Below, piece by piece: positions 1 through 9,825 of a stretch of DNA of 64,000 nt. The position numbers were made by a program, and so were the translations under genes. This DNA comes from Chamaelirium japonicum (lineage: Eukaryota; Streptophyta; Magnoliopsida; Liliales; Melanthiaceae): assembly GCA_947650365.1 (NCBI GenBank), contig OX393552.1, positions 23,781,981-23,845,980 of the forward strand. The letters are read 5' to 3'. Position 1 is the first letter of the stretch. Each line of letters opens with the position of its first letter. Below the pieces are notes generated by a model that searched no databases, had not been told where the DNA came from, and worked only from the letters and a program-made list of their open reading frames with translations.

Positions 1-2152
1 AAATAATAAAATAATTAATTATTTTATTATTCAATAAGTAATTAATGAAAATATTTAATTAATTATGTTTAATGAAATAATTATTAATTATTAATTATAA
101 ATTATAAATTTTATTATTTTATAAAATATTTTATTAATTTAATTATTTATTAAATAAAGTAATAAAATAATATATTAATATAATAAATGATTATTTATTA
201 TTTTAAAAAATAGATTATTTTAAAAAATATTTTATTATTTATATGATTAAATAATTAACTAATTATTTAAATAATAAGTAAATAGTTATTGAATTAATTT
301 TTTATGTTATTACTTCATGAAATAATTGATTTTTTGATGTAATTTATTTAATTTTTTATAATTTAATTAAATAATTTGTTATTTACTTCATTAGATAATA
401 ATTTATTTAAATTTTTATTTATTTAACCATAAAATTAATTAATAATTAAATTATTTCTTATTTAAGTAAATAATCTATTTAATATATTTCTTTATAAAAT
501 TAGTTTTTCAATATTTAAATAATAGACTAATCTATTTAACTAAATTTTTTAAAATAATTTATTTATATATCAAATAGATTATTTACTTAAAAAATAAATA
601 TTTTTATTATTAAATAATTTCATAGGTAAATAAAAAATAAATTACAAAAAATATTTTATAATTAAATAAATATAAAATTTTATTAAATTATGAGATATTA
701 ATTAAAATAACTGAAAAAAATAATTATTCAATTAAGTAATAAAATAAAACAATAATTTAATAATAATTTACTTATAATTTAAATAGATAGTTAATTATTT
801 GAATATATAAATAATAAAATATTTTTTAAAAAAGCTTAATATTTTTTTTTATAATCAAATAAATAGTTATATAACTATTAATAATTTTAAAATTAATTTA
901 GTTATAGAATTATTAATTAATTTAGTTAGATAATTACTTATTTGAAAAAATTATTATTTAAACAATTCTTTATATCATTATTTAATTAGAAAAAAATTAA
1001 TTTGATAATTATTTCAATAAAGAATTATTTAATAAATTATTTCAATAATAATTTAATAAGTTTATTATATTATAATTTAGTTATGTAATTATTAATTAAA
1101 TTATTGTATTATTTTAAAAAATTAATATATAATATAATTTATTCTTAAAATTATTAATTAAATATTTTAAAAATAAAATACATAAATTTATTTTGTTAAA
1201 ATATTATATAATTATATAATGGAATTATTTTATTAGAATATAATAATAATATAAAGAAATAATAAAATTATTCAAATATTTTCTAAAATAATTAAATATT
1301 ATTTGATATCATTATTCTATAAATTATAATTAATCTAATATTTTAATTATTTACTTATGGAATAATTCAATAATGACAATTGAATTGTTTCATTATTGAA
1401 TTATTCAATAACTAAATCATAAAAATATTTAATTAATTATAATTTATGGAATAATGATTCAAATAAATATTTAATAATTTTGAAAAATATTTAAATAATT
1501 TCATTATTTCTTTATGTTATTAATATTTTATAATAAAATAATTCATTTATATAATTATATAATATTTTAATCAAATAATTAAAGTATTTTATTATTTAAA
1601 TATTAACTTAATAATATAAAGTATAAATTATATTAATAAATAATTTTTGAAATTAATAAAATAATTTAATCAATAATTATATAACTAAATTATTATATAA
1701 TAAAATTAGTGAAAATATATAGATTATTTACTTAAAAAAATTAATATGTTTATTATTAAATAATATCATAGTTAAATAATTAATAATTTAAATAAATTAT
1801 TATATAATTTATTTAATATAAAATATTATGAAATTATAAGATATTAATTGAAATAACTAAAAATAATATTTATTTAATTAAGTAATCAAATAAAATAATA
1901 ATGTAATATATATTTATTTATTATTTAAATAATTAGTTAATATTTGAAATATATGAATATGAAAATATTTCTTCAGTTAGATTTATAATTTTTTAATAAT
2001 TAAAAAAATATTTATTTATTTTAATATTTAATTAATAAATTATTAGTTTAAATTATTTAATTATATAGATAATTAAATATTTCATTAATTATTTAAATTT
2101 TTAATTTATTTAACTATTTAATTTATTAAACTAATTAAATTAATTAAATAAT
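1..2152. repeat. AT-rich palindromic spacer P1, copy 1
   Basis: Almost pure A/T sequence between M7 of the preceding unit (off window) and M1. It is an imperfect inverted repeat centred at about 1382. The 15 bases 1361-1375 are the exact reverse complement of 1391-1405, and the loop between them holds a second perfect dyad, acaatt-g-aattgt (1376-1388). The arms continue outward with recognisable reverse-complement matches. No gene is seen. Confidence 0.85.
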
Positions 2153-2296
2153 AGGAAGTAAAGAAGGAAGATGAGGCACACCCGAATTTTTGGCTTTAAA
2201 AAAATATATATTATTCTTTAAAGAAATTTAAAACATTACAAGTTTTATGAGATCGTTCGATCGGATGACTGTCCACCGTCGGATCTCTCCCATAGA

Positions 2297-2348
2297 TTAG
2301 GGTTTCCCATATTATACTTAGGCCCTAAGTAAGCTTACTCTATAAATA
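2297..2348 (+). promoter_or_regulatory. Telo-box plus TATA core promoter in M1
   Basis: TTAGGGTTT (reverse complement of the plant telo-box AAACCCTAA) at 2297-2305 is followed 35 bases later by TATAAATA at 2341-2348, the classic plant TATA box. A T/C-rich patch follows at 2381-2404, where a plant transcription start region would lie. Equivalent sites lie at +18710 in copy 2, +37568 in copy 3 and +56428 in copy 4. Promoter activity is inferred from the motifs only. Confidence 0.5.
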
Positions 2349-2408
2349 ATATACGACCCTTTAGGGTGTGGTACGTTTGACGGCTCTTTTTTTCTTTCAT
2401 CTCAGAAT

Positions 2409-2501
2409 ATGTTATCAACACGAATATATCGAGTCCAAACGACCCATCGCAAGGAAACAGAAAGAGAAACGAAGATAGAAGAGAGAGAAGAAGAGAGATG
2501 A
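2409..2501 (+). other. Possible 30-codon small ORF downstream of the M1 promoter
   Basis: The frame starts at ATG 2409, about 60 bases after the TATA box, and ends at TGA 2499-2501. It begins MLSTRIYR and becomes rich in Arg, Lys, Glu and Thr. The same frame, with the same length and the same stop, is open in M2, M4, M6 and M7 and in all units (copy 2: 21119-21211; copy 3: 39977-40069; copy 4: 58837-58929). Many differences between modules change the amino acid, so selection for a peptide is not shown. I would not call it a gene. Confidence 0.15.
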
Positions 2502-2660
2502 GAATGGAGAAATAAACAAAGAGAGAAGAAGTCCTGCTCCAGTCTATTGGCCACGGGTATAGGTTTGAAGTAAGAAGTAATCTAAATTCTAAAACTCCAC
2601 TTCTCAATAGTATCATCTCAATGTTATTATGATTATCATTGTAATGTTTCTATAATTTTT

Positions 2661-3820
2661 TTAACAATATTAATCGTTTATTTACTTATAAAATAATTTT
2701 AATAATTAAAAAATTTTAATAATTAAGTTTTTATTAAAATAATTATTTTATTTAATTATTTAATTTTTTAATTATCTAGTTATTTAATGAAATTTATTAT
2801 TTTATTTATTTATTAAAATTATTATTTCAAAAAATTATTCATTAATATAATTTACTCTTTCAATTATTAATTAAATATTTAAAAATAAAATACTTAAATT
2901 TATTTAGTTAAAATATTATATAATTATATATTGGAATTATTTTATTCGAATAAAATAATAACATAAAGATATAATTTAATTATTCAAATATTTTATTAAA
3001 TAATTTAATAATTATTTGAATTATTATTCCATAAATTATAATTAATCCAATATTTTTATTATTTACTTATTAAATAATTCAATAATGATTATTGAATTAT
3101 TTTATTATTGAATTTCTCAATAAGTAAATAATAAAAATATTTGATTAATTATAATTTATAGAATAATGATTCAAAAATTTATTTAATTATTGAATCAATA
3201 ATTTATTCAAAAAAATTATTCGATTATCATTTAAATAAATTATTAAATTATTATTTATTTTTATAACTAAAATATTAGAATTTAATTATTTAGATAATGA
3301 AATAAAGAATTATTTAAATAATTAATTATTTAGTCATTTATTAAAATATTTAAAAACTTAATTAGTAAAGAAATATATCAAATAGATAATTTACTTAAAA
3401 AAATAAATATTTTCATTAGTAAATAATTTTATAGTAAAATAAATAATAATTTAAATAAAATATTATATAATAAAATAAATAAAATTTATTAAATTATGAG
3501 ATATTAATTGAAATAAGTTAAACTATTAATTATTTAATTAAGTAATAAAATAAGACAATAATTTAATAACTATTTACTTATTATTTAAATAATTAGTTAA
3601 TTATTTGAAAATATGAATTATAAAATATTTTTTAAATTGCTTAATATTTTTTTTAATAATCATTAAAATATTTATTGATTTTAATATTTAAATAATAAAT
3701 AATTAGTATAAATAATTTAATTATATAGATAATTAAATATTTCTTTAATTATTTAATTATTTAATTATTTTATTTATATAACTATTTAATTTATAAAACT
3801 AATTAAATTAATAATATAAT
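2661..3820. repeat. AT-rich palindromic spacer P2, copy 1
   Basis: Shortened member of the palindrome family, centred at about 3095 on the shared core (AATAAT at 3081 pairing with ATTATT at 3104, flanked by ttattaaataattc and its inverted partner). Parts of both arms are missing compared with P1 and P8. No gene is seen. Confidence 0.8.
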
Positions 3821-4274
3821 AGGAAGTAAATAAGGAAGATGAGGCACACCCGAAGTTTTTGCTTTAAAAAAACTTATATTTTTCTGTAAAAAAGTTTAAA
3901 ACATTACAACTATTATGAGATCGTTCGATCGGATGATTGTTCACCGTCGGATCTCTCCCATAGATTAGGATTTCCCATATAATACTTAGGCCCTTAGTAA
4001 GCTTAGCCTATAAATAATATACGACACCTTTAGGGTGGGGTACGTTTGACGGCTCTCTCTTTCTCCCATCTCACAATATGTTATCAACACGAATATATCG
4101 AGCCCAGCTAATCCGTCGCAAGAAAACGAAGAGAGAAACGAAGACAGAAGAGAGAGAAGAAGAGAGATGAGAATGGAAAAATAAATGAAGAGAGAAGAAA
4201 TCCTGCCCCAGTCCATTGGCCACGGGTATAGGTTTGAAATAAGAAGTAATCTAAATTTTAAAACTCCACTTTTT
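3821..4274 (+). repeat. Promoter-bearing module M2, copy 1 (3' truncated)
   Basis: Same module family. The telo-box is changed (AGGATTT at about 3968-3974), but TATAAATA is kept at 4009-4016, as is the pyrimidine patch and the purine-rich tract. The 3' end stops at about 4274 in the CTCCACTT tract and is fused directly to the inner left arm of a palindrome (ttagaatgtaaacataac), so about 70 bases of module plus the outer arm are missing. Confidence 0.8.
4078..4170 (+). other. Possible 30-codon small ORF in M2
   Basis: Same frame as in M1: ATG 4078, TGA ending at 4170, 30 codons. Equivalent frames are at 22788-22880, 41646-41738 and 60506-60598. The TATA box lies about 60 bases upstream. Weak candidate for the reasons given at M1. 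Confidence 0.13.
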
Positions 4275-4870
4275 ATTAGAATGTAAACATAACATAAAGA
4301 AATAATTGAATTATTCAAATATTTTATAAAATTATTAAATAATTTTTTGAATCATTATTCCATAAATTATAATTAATCAAATATTTTTATTATCTACTTA
4401 TTGAATAATTCAATAATGATTATTGAATTATTTTTTTATTGAATTATTCAATAATTAAATTATAAAAATATTTAATTAAATATAATTTATGGAATAAGGA
4501 TTCAAATAATTATTTAATTAACTTATAAAATATTTAAATAATTTTATTATTTCTTTATGTTATTAATATTTTTTCATAGAATAATTCAATTATATAATTA
4601 TATAATATTTTAATCAAATAATTTAATTATTTAATTATTTTATTATTTACTTAATAATTTAAAGTATAAATTATATAAATTAATAAGTTTTTTACAATAA
4701 TAAAATAATTTAATCAATAATTACATAACTAAATTATTATGTAATAAAATTATTATATTATCATTTAAACAAATTATTAAATAATTATTATGTAATAAAA
4801 ACTAAGTCTGGAATTATTAAATTATTAAATAATTATTAAATAATTATTAAATTATAAATTATTATGTAAT
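4275..4870. repeat. AT-rich palindromic spacer P3, copy 1
   Basis: Half-length palindrome, centred at about 4426. It begins inside a left arm, fused to M2, and its right arm ends at satellite island A. At 4786-4816 a stretch ending AAAACTAAGTCTGG is a stray copy of the satellite edge. The same edge recurs at 4857-4888, so the border was locally duplicated. Confidence 0.8.
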
Positions 4871-5222
4871 AAAAACTAAGTCTGGAATGCACACTCCGAA
4901 GCGTGGCGCACCGAAGACCGGCCAAAATTCGCCCGAAAAACTAAGTCAAAAACGCGCACCCCGAAGCATGGTACATTGAAGTCCGACCAAAATTCGCCCG
5001 AAAAACTAAGTCTAGAACGCTCACCCCGAAGCGTGGTGCACCGAAGACCGGCCTTGCTCGAAATACTAAGTTTGGAAGGCGCAGCCCGAAGCGTGGCGCA
5101 CCAAAGACTGGCCGAAATTCACCCGAAAAACTAAGTCTGGAATGCGACCCCAAAGCGTGGCGCACCGAAGACCGACCGAAATTCGCTTGAAAAACTCAGT
5201 CTGGAACACGCATCCCGAAGCT
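4871..5222 (+). repeat. 65-bp satellite island A, copy 1
   Basis: About 5.4 monomers of a 65-bp GC-rich satellite. Recognisable blocks in each monomer are CTAAGTCTGGAACGCGCACC, CCGAAGCGTGGCGCACCGAA, then GACCGGCCGAAATTCGCCCG and an A run. The monomers match the last ones of island B in order, so A looks like a duplicate of the 3' end of B. The island ends at GAAGCT, where AT-rich DNA resumes. Confidence 0.93.
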
Positions 5223-6128
5223 AAAATTTTAATTTGATAATTATTTCAATAAAGAATTATTTAATAATTTATTTCAATAATAATCTAATAAGTTTATTAT
5301 ATAATAATTTAGGTATTTAATTATTAATTAAATTATTATATTATTTCAAAAAATTAATAAATAATATAATTTATTCTTAAAATTATTAATTAAATATTTT
5401 AAAAATAAAATACTTAAATTTATTTTGTTAAAATATTATATAATTATATAATGGAATTATTTTATTAGAATATAATAATAACATAAAGAAATAATAGAAT
5501 TATTCAAATATTTTATTAAATAATTATTTGAATCATTATTCCATAAATTATAATTAATCCAATAATTTTATTATTTACTTATTGAATAATTCAATAATGA
5601 TTATTGAATTATTTTATTATTGAATTATTAAATAAGTAAATAATAAAAATATTTAATTAAATATAATTTATGGAATAATGATTTAAATAATAATTTAATT
5701 ATTATATAAAATATTTAAATAATTTTATTAATTCTATATTTTATTAATATTTTTTAATAAAATAATTCAATTATATAATTATATAATATTTTCATCAAAT
5801 AATTTAAGTATTTTATTACTTCAATATTTAAGTAATAATTTAAAGTATAAATTATATTAATTAATAATTTTTTAAAATAATAAAATAATTGAATAAATAA
5901 TTATATGACTAGATTATTATGTAATAAAATTATTAGATTATCATTAAAATAAATTATTAAATAATTATTTATTTATATAACTAAAATATTAGAATTTAAT
6001 TATTAAGATAATTAAATAAAGAATTATTTAAATAATAATTTTTTGAAATAATTAAATAGTTAGTCAATTATTGAAATATTTAAAAATTTAATTAGTGAAT
6101 AAATATATCAAATAGATTATTTATATAA
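5223..6128. repeat. AT-rich palindromic spacer P4, copy 1
   Basis: Spacer between islands A and B, centred at about 5607. It is nearly identical to the first 0.9 kb of P5, including the aaaattttaattt junction. It breaks off abruptly at tttatataa|gaccg, where satellite begins; P5 continues past the same point as AT-rich DNA. Confidence 0.85.
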
Positions 6129-8388
6129 GACCGATCGAAATTAGATTGAAAAACTAAGTCATAAATGCGCACCCTGAAGCGTGGCGCACCGAAGACCGAC
6201 CTTAATTCGCACAAAAAACTAAGTCTGGAGTGCGATCCCAGAAGCGTGGCGCACCGAGGACCGGCCAAAATTCTCCCGAAAAACTAAGTCTGGAATGTGC
6301 ACCCCAAAGCGTGGCGTACCAAGGACATGCAAAAATTCGCTCGAAAAACTAAGTCTGGAACGAGCACCCCGAAGCGTGGCGCATCGACGATCGGCCGAAA
6401 TTCGCCCAAAAAACTAAGTCTGGAACATGCACCCCAAAGCATGGTGCACCGAAAACCGGTCGAAAATTCGTACGAAAAACGAAGTCTGTAATGCGCACCC
6501 CGAAGCGTGGTTCACCAAAGACCGATCGAAATTCATCCAAAAAACTAATTTAGGAACGCGCACCCTGAAGAGTGGCACACTAAAGACCTGCCGAAATTCG
6601 ACAAAAAAACTAAGTCTGGAATGCGCACCCTGAAGCGTAGTGCACCGAAAACCGACCGAAATTCGCTCGAAAAGCAAACTCTGGAACGTGCACACCGAAG
6701 CGTGGCGCACCGAAGACCATCCAAAATTCGTCAGAAAAACTAAGTCTGCAATGCGCACCCCGAAGCGTGGCACAACGAAGACCGGCCGAAATTTGCCCGA
6801 AATGATAAGTCTAGAACGCGCACCACGAAGAGTGGCGCACCGAAGAACGACCGAAATTCGCTCGAAAATCTAAGTCTGTAATGCGCATCCCGAAGCATGG
6901 TGCACCGAAAACTAGCCAAAATTCGGTAAAGAAACAAAGTCTAGAACGCGCACCCCAAAGCGTGGTGTAGCGAAAACCGACCAAAATTCGCACGAAAAAC
7001 TAAGTCTGGAACGTGCATGATGAAGCGTGGCGCACTGTAGACCGATCGAAATTCTCCCGAAAAACTAAGTCTCGAACACGCACCCCGAAGCGTGGTGCAC
7101 CGAAGACCGGCCAAAATTTATCCAGAAAACTAAGTCTGGAATGTGCACCCCAAAGCATGGCGCACAGAAGACCGGCCAAAATTTGCCCGGAAAACTAAGT
7201 CTGGAACGTGCACCCCGATGCGTGGCTCACCGAGGACCGACCAAAATTCGTCCGAAAAACTAAGTTAGGAACACGCACCCCGAAGAGTGGTGCACCGAAG
7301 ACTGGTCGAAATTTACCCAAAAAACTAAGTCTGGAACGCACACCTCGAAGCGTGGCGCACCGAAGACCGACCAAAATTCGATCGAAATACTAAGTCTGGA
7401 ATGCGCACCCCAAAGCGTGGCGCACCCAAAACTGGCTGAAATTCACCCGAATAACTAAGTCTAGAATGCACACACCAAAGCATGGCACATCGAAGATCGG
7501 CCGAATTTCACTTAAAAAACTATGTCTGGAATGCACATCCTGAAGCGTGGAGCACCGAAGACCGACCGAAATTTGCCCAAAAAACTAAGTCTAGAGTGCG
7601 CACCCCGAAGCATGACGCACAGAGGATCGGGCGAAATTCGCCCAAAAAAATAAATCTGGAACGTGCACCCTGAAGCGTGGCGTACCAAGGACCGGCCGAA
7701 ATTTGGCAGAAAAACTAAGTCTGGAACTCGCACCCTGAAGCGTGGAGCAGTGAAGACCGATCGAAATTCACCCGAAAAACTAAGTCTTGAATGCGCACGC
7801 CAAAGCGTGGTGCACCGAAGACCGGCAGAAATTTGCCCGAAAAACTTAATCTGGAATGCGCACCCCGAAGCATGGCGCACCGAAGACAAGCCAAAATTCG
7901 CCCGAAAAATTAAGTCTGGAACGCGCACCCCGAAGAGTGCCGGACCGAAGACCGACCGAAATTTACCTGAAAAACTAAGTTTGGAACGCGCACGTCAAAG
8001 CATGGCGCACCGAAGACCGATCGAAATTCGTGGGGAAAACTAAGTCTGGAACGTGCACCCCGAAGCATGGCGCACCGAAGACTAACCAAAATTCACCCGA
8101 AAAACTGAGTCTGGAATGCGCACCCCGATGTATGGCGCACCGACGATCAGCCAAAATTTGATCGAAAAACTAAGTCTGGAATGCACACTCCGAAGCGTGG
8201 CGCACCGAAGACCGGCCAAAATTCGCCCGAAAAAACTAAGTCAAAAACGCGCACCCCGAAGCATGGTGCATTGAAGTCCGACCAAAATTCGCCCGAAAAA
8301 CTAAGTCTAGAACGCGCACCCCGAAGCGTGGTGCACCGAAGACCGGCCTTGCTCGAAATACTAAGTTTGGAATGCGCATCCCGAAGCT
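6129..8388 (+). repeat. 65-bp satellite island B, copy 1 (about 35 monomers)
   Basis: Head-to-tail 65-bp monomers, all on one strand. The consensus is about 61% GC with roughly ten CpG sites per monomer. Most monomer differences are CG to TG or CA changes (for example GCGTGG/GCATGG and GACCG/GACTG). Because 65 is not a multiple of three, one reading frame cycles through three phases every 195 bases; this creates many false ORFs on both strands. This copy is three monomers shorter than copies 2 and 3: one is missing near 6717 and two near 8380. Confidence 0.96.
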
Positions 8389-9628
8389 AAAATTTTAATT
8401 TTATAATTATTTCAATAAAGAATTATTTAATAATTTATTTCAATAATAATCTAATAAGTTTATTATATAATAATTTAGGTATTTAATTATTAATTAAATT
8501 ATTATATTATTTCAAAAAATTAATAAATAATATAATTTATTCTTAAAATTATTAATTTAATATTTTAAAAATAAAATAATTAAATTTATTTTGTTAAAAT
8601 ATTATATAATTATATAATGGAATTATTTTATTAGAATATAATAATAACATAAAGAAATAATAGAATTATTCAAATATTTTATTAAATAATTAAATAATTA
8701 TTTGAATCATTATTCCATAAATTATAATTAATCCAATAATTTTATTATTTACTTATTGAATAATTCAATAATGATTATTGAATTATTTTATTATTGAATT
8801 ATTAAATAAGTAAATAATAAAAATATTTAATTAATTATAATTTATGGAATAATGATTTAAATAATAATTTAATTATTATCTAAAATATTTAAATAATTTT
8901 ATTATTTAAATATTTTATTAATATTTTTTAATAAAATAATTCAATTATATAATTATATAATATTTTCATCAAATAATTTAAGTATTTTATTACTTCAATA
9001 TTTAAGTAATAATTTAAATTATAAATTATATTAATTAATAATTTTTTAAAATAATAAAATAATTGAATAAATAATTACATGACTAAATTATTATGTAATA
9101 AAATAATTAGATTATCATTAAAATAAATTATTAAATAATTATTTATTTATATAACTAAAATATTAGAATTTAATTATTAAGATAATTAAATAAAGAATTA
9201 TTTAAATAATAATTTTTTGAAATAATTAAATAGTTAGTCATTTATTGAAATATTTAAAAATTTAATTAGTGAATAAATATATCAAATAGATTATTTATAT
9301 AAAAAAATAAATATTTTCATTATTAAATAAATTTATAGTTAAATAAATAATAATTTAAATAAAATATTGTATAATGAAATAAATATAAAATTTTATAAAA
9401 TTATGAGATATTAATTTAAATAACTTAAAAAATAATTATTTAATTCAGTAATAAAATAAAACAATAATTTAATAACTATTACTTATTATTTAAATAATTA
9501 ATTAATTATTTGAATATATGGAAAATAAAAATAAAATTTAAATAGCTTAATATTTTTTTTAATAATCAAAAAAATATTTATTGATTTTTATATTTAAATA
9601 ATAAATAATTAGTTTAAATAATTTAATT
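8389..9628. repeat. AT-rich palindromic spacer P5, copy 1
   Basis: Imperfect palindrome centred at about 8781, between island B and M3. The right arm is long and the left arm is cut at the satellite edge. No gene is seen. Confidence 0.83.
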
Positions 9629-9825
9629 ATGAAGAAACGAAGGCAGAAGAGAGAGAAGAAGATATATGATAATGGAGAAATAAACGAGGAGAGAAGAAAT
9701 CCTGCTCCAGTCCATTAGCCACAAGTATAGGTTTGAAGTAAGAAGTAATCTAAATTCCAAAACTTCACTTCTCAATAGTATCATCTCAACGTTATTATGA
9801 TTATCATTGAAATATTTCTATAATT
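9629..9825 (+). repeat. Module M3, copy 1 (5' truncated)
   Basis: Only the 3' part of the module remains, starting in the GAAGAAACGAAGGCAGAAGA tract. The promoter region is absent. It joins the spacer directly at about 9629 and ends in the attatgattatcattgaaat segment shared by all modules with an intact 3' end. Confidence 0.75.

Larger units (their letters stand above)
2153..2660 (+). repeat. Promoter-bearing module M1, copy 1
   Basis: About 0.5 kb of mixed-composition sequence in the AT sea, one of seven diverged copies per unit. In order it shows aggaagtaaagaaggaagatg, a GCACACCCGA tract, a GATCGTTCGATC dyad near 2250, a perfect telo-box TTAGGGTTT (2297-2305), TATAAATA (2341-2348), a TTTAGGG motif (2360-2366), a pyrimidine-rich stretch (2381-2404), and a long purine-rich GA tract (2450-2530). 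An open 30-codon frame spans 2409-2501. The minus strand is open across the module mainly because of the GA tract. It could be a retroelement-derived fossil fragment, since an ATGTTATCAACACG leader-like stretch follows the promoter, but no gag, pol or paired terminal repeat is present. Confidence 0.8.
4871..6128. repeat. Segmental duplicate of the island B 3' end plus adjacent spacer
   Basis: The block from AAAAACTAAGTCTGG at 4871 to 6128 repeats the block starting at 8165 and ending near 9300: the same monomer order, the same satellite-to-AT junction and the same AT sequence. In copy 2 the two blocks are 23571-24835 and 26937-28204, of almost equal length. In copy 1 the second block is 130 bp shorter. 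Confidence 0.85.

Noticed and set aside
2355-2370. TTTAGGG motifs as interstitial telomere repeats
   Set aside because: Only single TTTAGGG/AGGGTTT motifs occur per module, never in tandem. They fit promoter telo-boxes better than telomere remnants.
2335-2616. Minus-strand frames of 65-110 codons across the modules with a Ser/Leu-rich hydrophobic stretch resembling a membrane segment
   Set aside because: The hydrophobic run is the complement of the + strand GA-rich tract, which naturally lacks minus-strand stops. Ends of the frame differ between modules through length changes that are not multiples of three, and the promoter motifs point the other way.
2153-2660. Intact LTR retrotransposon
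   Set aside because: No gag or pol-type coding region, no paired long terminal repeats and no target-site duplication. The flanks are palindrome arms. At most it is a fossil fragment.
4871-8388. Regularly spaced repeats suggesting a CRISPR array
   Set aside because: There are no unique spacers. The whole 65-bp unit repeats with scattered substitutions, and no cas genes or leader are present.
6297-8390. Many overlapping open frames on both strands in satellite island B (and its copies), giving Lys/Arg/Pro-rich peptides on + and Phe/Arg/Val-rich peptides on -
   Set aside because: They are by-products of a 65-bp GC-rich repeat whose monomer rarely contains stops. The frame shifts phase every monomer, giving a 65-residue pseudo-repeat every 195 bases. 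Starts and stops differ between units, and there is no gene context.
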